A DNA stretch of 64,000 nt. It comes from Traorella massiliensis (GTDB lineage Bacteria; Bacillota_I; Bacilli_A; Erysipelotrichales; Erysipelotrichaceae). Location: positions 152,242 to 216,241 of the forward strand of contig NZ_LT629967.1 of the NCBI RefSeq assembly GCF_900104665.1. Direction: 5' to 3'. This document shows, one piece after another, positions 46,725 through 55,038 of the stretch. The notes beneath the pieces are model-generated. The model was not told where the DNA came from. It searched no databases and saw nothing but the letters and a program-made list of their open reading frames with translations. The position numbers and the translations under genes were made by a program. Positions within the stretch are counted from its first letter, which is position 1, and every line of letters begins with the position of its first letter.

Positions 46725-47372
46725 CTAAATTACATCAATCACTTTACTTAAATCATTTAAAATACAATATACCTTATCTTTAATTTCATCTGTTGGCTGC
46801 ATCAAATCAGGAATCATAACTGTCATTGCCCCTGAAGCAATCCCCGCTTTTACGCCATTGATTGAATCTTCAAGTATTATGCAATTTTTAATATCGACAC
46901 CTAATTGATTTGCTGCCAATAAAAAGATTTCTGGATCAGGCTTCGAATGTTGCACCATTGAACCATCAACGATCACATCAAAGAAATCAAAAATGTTCTC
47001 TTCTAAATAAGGAATATACTGCATGAATCGATTTCTTTCTGTTGAGGTCGCCAAAGCACAGTGAATACCTTTTTGCCTTGCATATCGTAATAATTCAAGA
47101 GCCCCTTTCTTAATCGGTATGCCCTCATTTTTAGCCATTTCCATAAAATATTCTCTACGCCATTTTAACACCGTTTGATAATCAAAATTCTTGCCAAAAT
47201 ATTTCTCATATATTTTTAAACTGGCCTGGATATTGATTCCTCTCATTTCTTTTTTAAAAGATTCATTAAAATCATAATGAAAATGCTCTTTTGCCTTATC
47301 CCATATCTTATCCTGCATTCTTTCTGTATCTAAAAGTAAACCATCCATATCAAACAACAATGCTTCTATCAT
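46725..47372 (-). CDS. HAD-superfamily hydrolase, beta-phosphoglucomutase-like
   Basis: A 215-residue phosphatase or phosphomutase. HAD motifs: FDMDGLLLDTE (residues 7-17, Asp nucleophile and general acid), ALATSTERNR (motif II, Ser/Thr), the Lys in HSKPDPEIFL (motif III) and ILEDSINGVKAG (motif IV acidic pair). The cap domain is the four-helix type of the PGMB branch. The substrate is probably a sugar phosphate. It is the last gene of an operon that begins with the SIS protein, 22 bases after the 77-residue gene, which fits joint action on a phosphorylated sugar. Confidence 0.92.
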   Translation of the reverse strand: MIEALLFDMDGLLLDTERMQDKIWDKAKEHFHYDFNESFKKEMRGINIQASLKIYEKYFGKNFDYQTVLKWRREYFMEMAKNEGIPIKKGALELLRYARQKGIHCALATSTERNRFMQYIPYLEENIFDFFDVIVDGSMVQHSKPDPEIFLLAANQLGVDIKNCIILEDSINGVKAGIASGAMTVMIPDLMQPTDEIKDKVYCILNDLSKVIDVI

Positions 47373-47394
47373 AAGACCACCCTCTTTGCTTTAC

Positions 47395-47628
47395 CTAAAA
47401 CGGCAAATCATCTTCATCTATACCTATATCATTTTGATCATTACTCATATCATAATATAACATAACTTTCTCATCAAAAGGCAAATCAGGATCAATCCCA
47501 GCTTCCTCCCAGCTTACCCCATAAGGAAAACCGCCTTCCGTATGACCAGCAATATAGGCAAATACATCGTCACATTCTTCATACACATCTTCTATTATGT
47601 TCTGTTTCTTCCTTTTCTTTCCCATCAT
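47395..47628 (-). CDS. Small acidic conserved protein
   Basis: A 77-residue acidic protein. The core FAYIAGHTEGGFPYGVSWEEAG is a motif I have seen in short hypothetical proteins of Bacillota (shown here as FAYIAGHTEGG and FPYGVSWEE), with a basic start KKRKKQ and a DED-rich end. No function is known to me. It overlaps the preceding 341-residue gene by four bases and lies 22 bases before the HAD gene. The open start and overlap support it as real. Confidence 0.62.
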   Translation of the reverse strand: MMGKKRKKQNIIEDVYEECDDVFAYIAGHTEGGFPYGVSWEEAGIDPDLPFDEKVMLYYDMSNDQNDIGIDEDDLPF

Positions 47629-48650
47629 AATTCCTCTATATGGATACCATTAAAATCAAACCCATTTTTTATACACCAGCCAATTTCACATAGTTTGATC
47701 ATTCTATCCTGATATTGATAATAGTCATCTAATATACCAAATTTTCTAAACAATTCTTTACACCTTCTAAATGATCCTTTTTGATGAAACGCATGATAAA
47801 GCAATTCAAATGTATCTTCATCAACATTTACATGTTTTATAAATCGTTCAAGAATATCTCTATGATCGATATCATGATCACTAATTCCGATTACATTCTC
47901 CTCACATTCCAAATCATCTAAATCTATATCTTCAATATCAGCAAATATAAACTCTTTTTCTTTTGTATCATAAAGAATATTGCTCCATGGCCTTACTTCA
48001 TTAAAAGCTGCGTTAAGTCCTGTCAGATCTATCGTTTCTAATGATTTTTCTCTGAAAACAAGCGGCATTTCCACATCAGAAAAAACTGCTTTTAACTTTA
48101 TATATAGTTTCTCATCTTCATCATTTTTTAATTTACAAAGCTTCACATACATAAAATAATGATGAATCATATTTTCAAAATCAAAAACCGTATCATTCAA
48201 TCTTTGAATAGAAAAACATTCACAGGTATGTATTAAATCTAAGATACAGTCTTTACAACAATGATAAGTTAAATAATAATCGACATATAAATTTAAATAA
48301 TTATAGGTTCTATTATGATAAGCATCACGAATGATTTCAAAATGTTTAAAAGGAATATCCATGCTACTCATTACTTTTTCAAATATTGTTTCTAAAATAT
48401 CTCTTTTATGCATCGAATCATTTAATGTCAGATAAGGAATGTCCAGATCTTGTTTCACAAGCTTATTGATGATATTCATATATCTAGGTGTTGCACATAA
48501 TGTCTGATAACAGTCTTCCCAATCCTTAAAGACCTGTGCATTTATCAATAATTCTAAAGCCTTTTTTGAATCCATATTATCTAAAAATTCACGAATTTTC
48601 TTTACATTTTCAAAAAATATCTTTTCTTCTCTCTTATTCTTCATTGTCAC
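47625..48650 (-). CDS. Unknown 341-residue protein
   Basis: A helical cytoplasmic protein rich in charged residues, with a cysteine group in YHCCKDCILDLIHTCECF near residues 127-144 that could bind metal, though the spacing matches no family I know. Its last 80 residues (RFIKHVNVDEDTFELLYHAF onward) look like a separate small helical domain. It overlaps the pRiA4b-type gene by 17 bases upstream and the small acidic gene by four bases downstream, so all three are translated together. No function is proposed. Confidence 0.68.
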   Translation of the reverse strand: MTMKNKREEKIFFENVKKIREFLDNMDSKKALELLINAQVFKDWEDCYQTLCATPRYMNIINKLVKQDLDIPYLTLNDSMHKRDILETIFEKVMSSMDIPFKHFEIIRDAYHNRTYNYLNLYVDYYLTYHCCKDCILDLIHTCECFSIQRLNDTVFDFENMIHHYFMYVKLCKLKNDEDEKLYIKLKAVFSDVEMPLVFREKSLETIDLTGLNAAFNEVRPWSNILYDTKEKEFIFADIEDIDLDDLECEENVIGISDHDIDHRDILERFIKHVNVDEDTFELLYHAFHQKGSFRRCKELFRKFGILDDYYQYQDRMIKLCEIGWCIKNGFDFNGIHIEEL

Positions 48651-49461
48651 AATTTCTTTTACATTCTGTAAAATATTCTCTTATATAAGCATTAATTTCT
48701 TCAGAATCAAACTCTTCCTGATCAAAATCAACCATGTCTTTCACAGGAATCATCTCTCCTTCATAATTTTCTACCAATGTATTGGGATCATCATAATATA
48801 ACTGCAATTCACCATAATTGTCTTCCCAAATACCATATCCTTCACCATCTTTCACATACGGATAAGGATATAAAGAGGCATCCTCTTCTTTTCCTAAATA
48901 TTTTACTGTAAATTCATACCCTTCACCAAAATCATACTCAAAAAGAATCTTACTATTTTTTCTTAAATGTAGCTCATTTAAGTGCCATTCTCTGGCATCC
49001 CGATCATCATTTTCAAAAATACTCTCTGAAAAGGTTCCATAAACTTTTCTGCCTATCGTAAATTGCATCAAATGATAGAAATCACCATGAAAAGCTAATA
49101 CGATACTAATACCTAAATCAGATAAAGAAGCCATAGAAGGTATCGAAATTAACCGATTTAATTTCTTCTCATAACCTTTTAATTCAACCTTAAAAAGATA
49201 TTTTTCACTAAGTCTCATAACTGAATGATAGTTTTCATACAAATAATTTGTAAACAATTTATCTACTTCTTTTTCATCAGCCTGATGTATCAAATAACTG
49301 TTCGTAATTTCAATAACAGAATTTCTAAGTGTAAAATCAATTGCAATTTCATCAGGTAACTGCTTTACCATTTTAATTATTTCCTTTAATTCTTTTGAAC
49401 CTGACTGTTCACTTTCATTAATAATATTTTCAAAATATGTATCAATTATTTTTTCTATCAT
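48634..49461 (-). CDS. Plasmid pRiA4b ORF-3-like domain protein
   Basis: A 275-residue protein. Residues 115-235 match the pRiA4b ORF-3/IS1096 passenger-like family: YHLMQFTIGRKVYGTF, HLNELHLRKNSKILFEYDFGEGYEFTVKYLG in parts (LHLRKNSKILFEYDFGEG is the core strand pair), then GEGYGIWEDNYGEL. The family is widespread on plasmids and chromosomes and has no firm biochemical role. The N-terminal 110 residues are helical. It lies 12 bases after the SIS gene in a five-gene unit. Confidence 0.8.
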   Translation of the reverse strand: MIEKIIDTYFENIINESEQSGSKELKEIIKMVKQLPDEIAIDFTLRNSVIEITNSYLIHQADEKEVDKLFTNYLYENYHSVMRLSEKYLFKVELKGYEKKLNRLISIPSMASLSDLGISIVLAFHGDFYHLMQFTIGRKVYGTFSESIFENDDRDAREWHLNELHLRKNSKILFEYDFGEGYEFTVKYLGKEEDASLYPYPYVKDGEGYGIWEDNYGELQLYYDDPNTLVENYEGEMIPVKDMVDFDQEEFDSEEINAYIREYFTECKRNCDNEE

Positions 49462-49473
49462 AAATTTTCTCCT

Positions 49474-50202
49474 TTATTTTTTATAAATTCTTGTATATTT
49501 CTCAAAATATTCATGATTTAGATTTTCACTACCTTCACAATTCAAACTGACAAAAACTGGTGGTGTTATACCTTTTTTGAGGATATAAGCTGCACACTGC
49601 GTAGAAATCGCCTGTACAATGAAGGCATTTGCCATTGATGACGTTGGACACATTGCACTATCTAACCCTTCCAAATGAATTGCACTATCCCCTAAAACTC
49701 CACAGTTATCAATCACGATATCTGCGATATCAAGCAAATGTTTCCCAGAAGAATGTCTGGAAGCTGTCGCATTGGAATGTTGAACACTTGTAATGGCTAT
49801 CACTTTAGCTCCTCTATCTTTTGCTTCTAATGCCAATTCGATAGGATAAGCATTCCGTCCTGAATTAGAGGCTATCAGTACGACATCATTTTCACTGATT
49901 TTATACAGATCCACCAATATCTTGGCATATCCGCTAAGTCTTTCAAGATAGGAGCTTTTGGTAGGATGCTCATTCAATGTCAGCTCTGTTGTTAGAATAG
50001 GAACAACAAAAGCTAATCCGCCTGCCCTTGCATAAAACTCTTCCGCAACTGTATGTGAATGACCACTTCCACTAACATAAAATGTATGATCATTTATAAA
50101 AGCTTCAGCAATCATTTTCGCTGCTTCATCTATTTGCTTTACTTGTGTTTTTTGAATTTTCTTTAATACTTCAAAGCCACACTCAAACACCCTATCGATC
50201 AT
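49474..50202 (-). CDS. SIS-domain sugar isomerase-like protein
   Basis: A 242-residue SIS protein of the UPF0309 type. Phosphosugar-binding blocks: YVSGSGHSHTVAEEFYARAGG (residues 38-58), LIASNSGRNAYPIELALEAK (near 110, the Ser-rich loop) and AITSVQHSN. Relatives bind phosphorylated amino sugars; the reaction (isomerase, etherase or regulator) cannot be decided from sequence. First gene of the unit ending with a HAD phosphatase, suggesting use of one phosphosugar. An inverted repeat stands in its promoter region, and the IS110-family element begins just beyond it. Confidence 0.88.
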   Translation of the reverse strand: MIDRVFECGFEVLKKIQKTQVKQIDEAAKMIAEAFINDHTFYVSGSGHSHTVAEEFYARAGGLAFVVPILTTELTLNEHPTKSSYLERLSGYAKILVDLYKISENDVVLIASNSGRNAYPIELALEAKDRGAKVIAITSVQHSNATASRHSSGKHLLDIADIVIDNCGVLGDSAIHLEGLDSAMCPTSSMANAFIVQAISTQCAAYILKKGITPPVFVSLNCEGSENLNHEYFEKYTRIYKK

Positions 50203-50223
50203 GGTGATTCCCTGGTATATTAT

Positions 50224-50247
50224 AAATGACTCATTTAATAGTCATTT
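50224..50247. promoter_or_regulatory. Operator-like inverted repeat at the SIS promoter
   Basis: Perfect eight-base arms AAATGACT / AGTCATTT around eight bases. A reverse-strand TATAAT partly overlaps the left arm at about 50220-50225, as expected of a repressor site. Confidence 0.55.
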
Positions 50248-50274
50248 ACAGTATACTTTTCCTTTCTATCAACC

Positions 50275-50503
50275 CTTTAAACCGTGGTTGATTACGGTTT
50301 TGTTAATCTGTAAAATTGAATAATGTGAATGTGGATTTGTATTATTCCTTGTGGCTTGACTACTTTAAGGAGGTTCTTACCACACCTTATTCCTAAATAA
50401 TGATGAGTTAGATGAGTCTTTGAATTCGTATTTTGAACCAGGTTTTGTGGTTTAAGTGTTGTGGATACCATTTTCACGTATTTTAAAGAAAGGATTTTAT
50501 ATC
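50275..50503 (+). ncRNA. Putative IS110 bridge RNA region
   Basis: The 300-base leader of the IS110-family transposase has no ORF but several local stems: CCGT/ACGG (50282-50297), TGTGG/CCACA (50350-50384, large loop) and AACCA/TGGTT (50436-50452). IS110 elements encode a bridge RNA at this place whose two loops pair with target and donor DNA. The exact ends and guide loops cannot be fixed by eye. Confidence 0.58.
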
Positions 50504-51688
50504 ATGAAATTAGTTGGAATCGACATTGGAAAGAATAAACACTTCTTTTGTATCATGGATAAAGATACCGGAGAACTTATCGTTCACCCTGCTTCTTTCT
50601 CTAATGATAAACATGGCTTTGATCTGCTTATTCAAAATCTTAAACCTTACTCTAAAAAATCTATCTTAATTGGTATGGAAGATACCGGACACTATCATTT
50701 TGCTTTGTTGAGATTTCTTCTGGATAGAAACTTCTCCGTTGCTCTTATCAATCCTACAACCACTGATTTTTCCCGTAAAATGCAAGGTGGTATTACCAAA
50801 AATGATAAGCTCGACACTTTGACTATTTGTGATGTCCTGGATACTCCAGAACGTAAAAAGCAGTATCGTATCACGAAAGTTAACAGCTTCGATCTTTATG
50901 AACAGAAACAGTTAACCAGACATCATCATAATCTGAAGGAAGAGCTCAATGTCTACTCAAACCGCCTGCAAAGGTGTATTGATATTGTATTCCCTGAATT
51001 CAACAGTCTGTTTGATTCCAAATATAGCCGTGTATATATGGCGGTGCTTAAAACTTTTGGCAGTGCTGAAGCTATCGCTAATGCTGATATAAGAAGGATT
51101 CGTCGATGCTTTGAATACAAAGGCAGAGGAAGACGTATTTCTTTAACCCCTGAAATGCTTAAGGATCGTGCAAAATCCTCTGTTGGAATTCCTTCATCAG
51201 CAGACGTTATTCAGATCAGACATCTGGTCGATCAAATAGAATTGATCCATGAGCAAATTACTGAAATAGATAAAAAAATAGAAGAGTTCTCGCTCAAGAC
51301 AAACTCTCCTATCCTCTCCATACCAGGAATTTCTCATTTCTCTGGTACTTCTATTTTAGCGGAATTAGGAGATATAAGCAACTATTCTAATGCAAGAAAA
51401 ATCATAAAGGCTGCAGGGGTGGCCCCTTACCATTACGAATCAAGTCAGTTTGCTGCACAGCATACAGCTATTGCCAAGAAAGGATCAAAGTATCTTCGAA
51501 AGACCTTGTATCAGATCATACTGACAGTTATTCGATGCAATCCTGTATTCAAGGAATACTATCAGCTTAAGATCTCTCAAGGCAAGGGACATCGCTGTGC
51601 TCAAGGACACTGTGTAAGAAAGCTGCTTAGAGTTATCTATCATTTAGTCACTACGAATCAGCCATTTAATCCTGATTTGTTAAGATAA
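50504..51688 (+). mobile_element. IS110-family transposase (RuvC-like recombinase)
   Basis: A 394-residue recombinase in intact frame. The N-terminal RuvC-like DEDD domain shows GIDIGKNKHFFCI (first Asp), IGMEDTGHYH (Glu) and NDKLDTLTICDVL (closing Asp pair). The C-terminal Tnp domain has SIPGISHFSGTSILAELGD and the nucleophile-region block AGVAPYHYESSQFAAQH followed by KKGSKYLRKTL. I use the ATG at 50504 behind AAAGGA; the frame opens at 50456 inside the noncoding leader. It performs RNA-guided strand exchange as established for IS110. No terminal repeats are obvious, as usual for this group. Confidence 0.93.
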
Positions 51689-52111
51689 ATAATTAACTTC
51701 AAACAAATTTTAGAAATTCCCTTCATCAAGGTTGTTTTCATCATGCCCAAAAAGTACAAATCACTATTCACTTTTCAAAGAACAGCTCCAGCTAACATAC
51801 AAAACTAGAAATTTTATATTTTCAAACTTTTTCATCTAATTCTCTTGATTTTTATATAGTTAGCTCCTTAAACTTTTATTTGTTTGTATTCTAGCATACA
51901 CATGCAAAACGAAATAACTTCTCAAAATATATTATAATTCAGCATCAAATACTACGATTATAGAAAACATAAGCAGACATTATCCTTTATTACATTTATG
52001 AAATGATAAGTATTTCCCTTTCTTCATCTATCGGTGATGACCCTTTACTCAAACTTGTCATTACTGCAAGTTTAAAATCAGAGCAATCTCTTTATTAAAC
52101 AGTTAAAGAAT
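51689..52111. other. Non-coding stretch between two insertion elements
   Basis: No gene. On the reverse strand near 51784-51765 it contains GTTCTTTGAAAAGTGAATA, very like the boxA-containing spacer found before rRNA genes in Bacillota, but no rRNA follows. The right end of the IS110 element should lie in the first part. The rest is AT-rich with no signal seen. Confidence 0.5.
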
Positions 52112-52260
52112 GTCCTGAACCCTAAAATTTGGACTAAAAAATTAAATTGTCATAGATAAGGTTTGATACCTGTATTGTAGGGGTGATAAACCTTTTCTTT
52201 TTGTATTGATTCTTTCTTCATTGTAATAATGAATGTATTCTTCCATAGTTATTCCCTCCA
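52112..52260 (-). mobile_element. IS3-family (IS150-like) transposase remnant
   Basis: The reverse strand from about 52246 to the stop at 52142 encodes EEYIHYYNEERINTKRKGLS and then PLQYRYQTLS, the C-terminal end of IS150-type transposases. Just beyond the stop, TGTCCTGAACCC and TTTGGACT (52112-52135) match the terminal inverted repeat of that group. Upstream in frame the match stops and a TAA appears, so only about 35 codons plus one element end survive. Confidence 0.85.
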
Positions 52261-52398
52261 TCAATTATTAAAATTATATCATAAAAGAATGAACTTGCTT
52301 TCATCAACATTTAATAATTTTTACAAAAACTTTATTGAATGATTTACTGTTTTTCATAGCCGCTTTAGTGTAAAATATATGCAATGGCAGGTAATATT

Positions 52399-55038
52399 AT
52401 GGAAACAAAAAAATATGTTGATGATAGTATCGTAATTGTTGCACAAGGTGCACTGCGTCAAACACAGAAAGAAATTCTAAAACAACAGGTCAAAGGGGTT
52501 GAGATAACTACGCTTGGCCGTTTTATTCAGTCTTTAGATAAGACAAATACCGTTGAATGGACATTATGCTATGAATGTTATCAACGTTTTAAAGGCATCG
52601 AAAATCAGCTTCATTATTTTAAAAACAGTCTTTTGTCATCTTCTTTTATCGATGAATGTCTAAACTTTCTTGATCTGCTTCATTTCTATGAAATAAAACC
52701 TGATGAACTGCCTTGTATCAAAGAAAGTGATCAGGAACTTAAGATCATATTAGAAAGTATTTATGATTTGAAAACACGTTCTATTTGTTATAAGGAGAAT
52801 CTTTCATCCATAGGTGATCTTTCCCATGTTTACATTCATATCGTTCATCCAACACTCATGGAAGAAAAATATATTCAGCTCTTAGTAGAACATCAGGCTC
52901 ATTTATTATCGCCTTATCTCAATAAACCTGCTTATGAATACTATCATGCGAATAATCCAAGATGCGAAATTGAAAGCATTGCCCAAAAAATCATCGATGA
53001 GAAAATGGATATCAATGATGTCATGATTGCTTTATGTGATCCAAAAAGCAGTACTGTATTAGCTTCTGTATTTGACCGATATCAGATTCCTTATCATCTA
53101 TCTTTATCAAAGTCTTCTTCTTATGCTTTTCAAGCTGCAAGTTTATTAGAATTTGCCTTAAATCCAACACCTGAAACTTTTTATGAATGTCTGACACAGA
53201 ACTGTTTTGGGGATATGAGCAATCTTATCAAAGCACAAAAAATATATCCTTATGCCTATGATCAGCCATATCCTGATTTACAAAATCAAACTTTTCATAG
53301 TGATTTATTCAGTGAATATGAAATCAAGGATTTTATTTCAATTATTCATAAAGCCAATATTCAAAAACAAAAAATAATACCTTATTGTCAATCACTTATG
53401 TCTTCTGACATTCAAAATATCTTATATGGTGTAGATGAAATATTGAGACATTTTCATAAACCTGACCCTGCTTTTCATTCAGCTATGAGAAAGATACAAA
53501 ATCTTTTCACAGATAGCCTTCCTTATTTAAAAGAAAAAGAAGATATACGTTTATTGATTGATGAAATTCGAAAAATCAAGATTGCTGAAAATGATCAACG
53601 TATGAATAGCGTCACAGTCATTCCTTATTCACAGATCAATGAATGTCTGCCTATTACCTTTGTCATTTCCGCAACCCAAAGTCACTTTTCAGACTTTACT
53701 CCTATGAGTGGAATTTTTGGAGAAAACTATGTAGCTAATATTGAAAAATTTCCTTCTTTGATGACTCGTTATCAGCATGATCATCAAAAAATGTTGGATA
53801 GGATTCAAAATGGTCAGCGTATCATTATCTCCTATCCGCTAAGTAATTATCTAGGTAAAAACTATGAATCAAGCTTAGATATCGAAACCCTTCTTCAAAA
53901 GGAATCTATCCCTTATCCACTTGATCAGGCAAATGATATTCAAGAAACGATTCTTCCTTTAAGTGAAGATACAGCTAGACATATTTACGTTAAAAACCAT
54001 GAAATGAAAGGTTCCATTTCTTCTCTTGAAAAATATGTAGGCTGTCCTTATGCTTATTTTTTAAGATATGGATGTCATATCAAAGAACCTCTTGAAGTAG
54101 GATTTAATGTGCAGAAAATTGGTACCTTGAATCATGCTGTCTTAGAAACTCTGGTGAATCGTCATCAGAAAGATTATGCCAAAGCTTCTTTGGATGAAAT
54201 CACACAAATCATTGATTTATATATGCATGATATGAAAATCGTATTTCCACATATTAACTTTGATCTGATTCGTGAACGATTGATTGAAAACATGAAAATG
54301 AACCTATTTATTCTTGAAGAAATGGAAGATCATTCTTCAATGAAACCTCAATATTGTGAATATAAATGGGAGCGCATCCTGCCTATCAATGAAACAGTTG
54401 ATCTTCACCTTGTTGGTTATGTAGATCGCATCGATACATCTGAAACTGCCTTTAGAGTTCTAGATTATAAGAGTTCTCAGAAAAAACTTCAGAAAGATCT
54501 TGTTTTTTCAGGTCAGCAGCTACAGCTTTGTACTTATTTGATGCAAATGAGTGATGAATTAAAATTGCGTCCTTTAGGAGGTTTTTACTATTCTTTTCAA
54601 AATGGAAAGCTTGAGCTTCCATATCAAAAGCTAGCACGCCGTTCCAAGCTCATTGAAACGATTTCCACAGAAGCCATACAAAAAGAAATGATTCGTTCAA
54701 ATCGATTACAAGGGTGGATCTTTGATGAAAATGTAGAAATCATGGATGATGATGCCACTCATGTCACGGGTCTAAAAAATACGAAAAGCAAAGGCATCTA
54801 TGCCTCAAATGTATTCAAGATTGATGAAATCAGCGACTGTATCCAAGAGATGATGAAAATGATTGCTTTAAATATCTTAAGTGGAGATATACGTCTAGAA
54901 CCGAATGAAGCTGCATGTCTTTTCTGCAAGTATCGGCCTATCTGTCGATTCAATGGCAGCTATACAGAGAAAAAACAATTGGTGGAACTGCCACCATGTA
55001 TGAGAAAGGAGGAAGATCATGGGCAAACAGTGGAATGA
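52399..55038 (+). CDS. addB: AddB-like subunit of the helicase-nuclease AddAB
   Basis: About 879 residues. It pairs with AddA in recombinational repair of double-strand breaks. The C-terminal nuclease shows LHLVGYVDRID followed by FRVLDYKSSQ (Asp and Asp-x-Lys), and an iron-sulfur cluster is indicated by EKYVGCPYAYFLRYGC and CLFCKYRPIC (four cysteines). The N-terminus lacks the Walker A loop usual in AddB and the protein is shorter than the roughly 1150-residue Bacillus form; it resembles the short AddB of this bacterial group. I use the ATG at 52399 behind AGGT; an ATG five codons earlier is possible. Overlaps addA by 20 bases. Confidence 0.88.
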   Translation: METKKYVDDSIVIVAQGALRQTQKEILKQQVKGVEITTLGRFIQSLDKTNTVEWTLCYECYQRFKGIENQLHYFKNSLLSSSFIDECLNFLDLLHFYEIKPDELPCIKESDQELKIILESIYDLKTRSICYKENLSSIGDLSHVYIHIVHPTLMEEKYIQLLVEHQAHLLSPYLNKPAYEYYHANNPRCEIESIAQKIIDEKMDINDVMIALCDPKSSTVLASVFDRYQIPYHLSLSKSSSYAFQAASLLEFALNPTPETFYECLTQNCFGDMSNLIKAQKIYPYAYDQPYPDLQNQTFHSDLFSEYEIKDFISIIHKANIQKQKIIPYCQSLMSSDIQNILYGVDEILRHFHKPDPAFHSAMRKIQNLFTDSLPYLKEKEDIRLLIDEIRKIKIAENDQRMNSVTVIPYSQINECLPITFVISATQSHFSDFTPMSGIFGENYVANIEKFPSLMTRYQHDHQKMLDRIQNGQRIIISYPLSNYLGKNYESSLDIETLLQKESIPYPLDQANDIQETILPLSEDTARHIYVKNHEMKGSISSLEKYVGCPYAYFLRYGCHIKEPLEVGFNVQKIGTLNHAVLETLVNRHQKDYAKASLDEITQIIDLYMHDMKIVFPHINFDLIRERLIENMKMNLFILEEMEDHSSMKPQYCEYKWERILPINETVDLHLVGYVDRIDTSETAFRVLDYKSSQKKLQKDLVFSGQQLQLCTYLMQMSDELKLRPLGGFYYSFQNGKLELPYQKLARRSKLIETISTEAIQKEMIRSNRLQGWIFDENVEIMDDDATHVTGLKNTKSKGIYASNVFKIDEISDCIQEMMKMIALNILSGDIRLEPNEAACLFCKYRPICRFNGSYTEKKQLVELPPCMRKEEDHGQTVE

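Noticed and set aside
51765-51784. Start of an rRNA operon suggested by the boxA-like sequence
   Set aside because: No 16S, 23S or 5S sequence follows on either strand; only the short spacer-like stretch is present.
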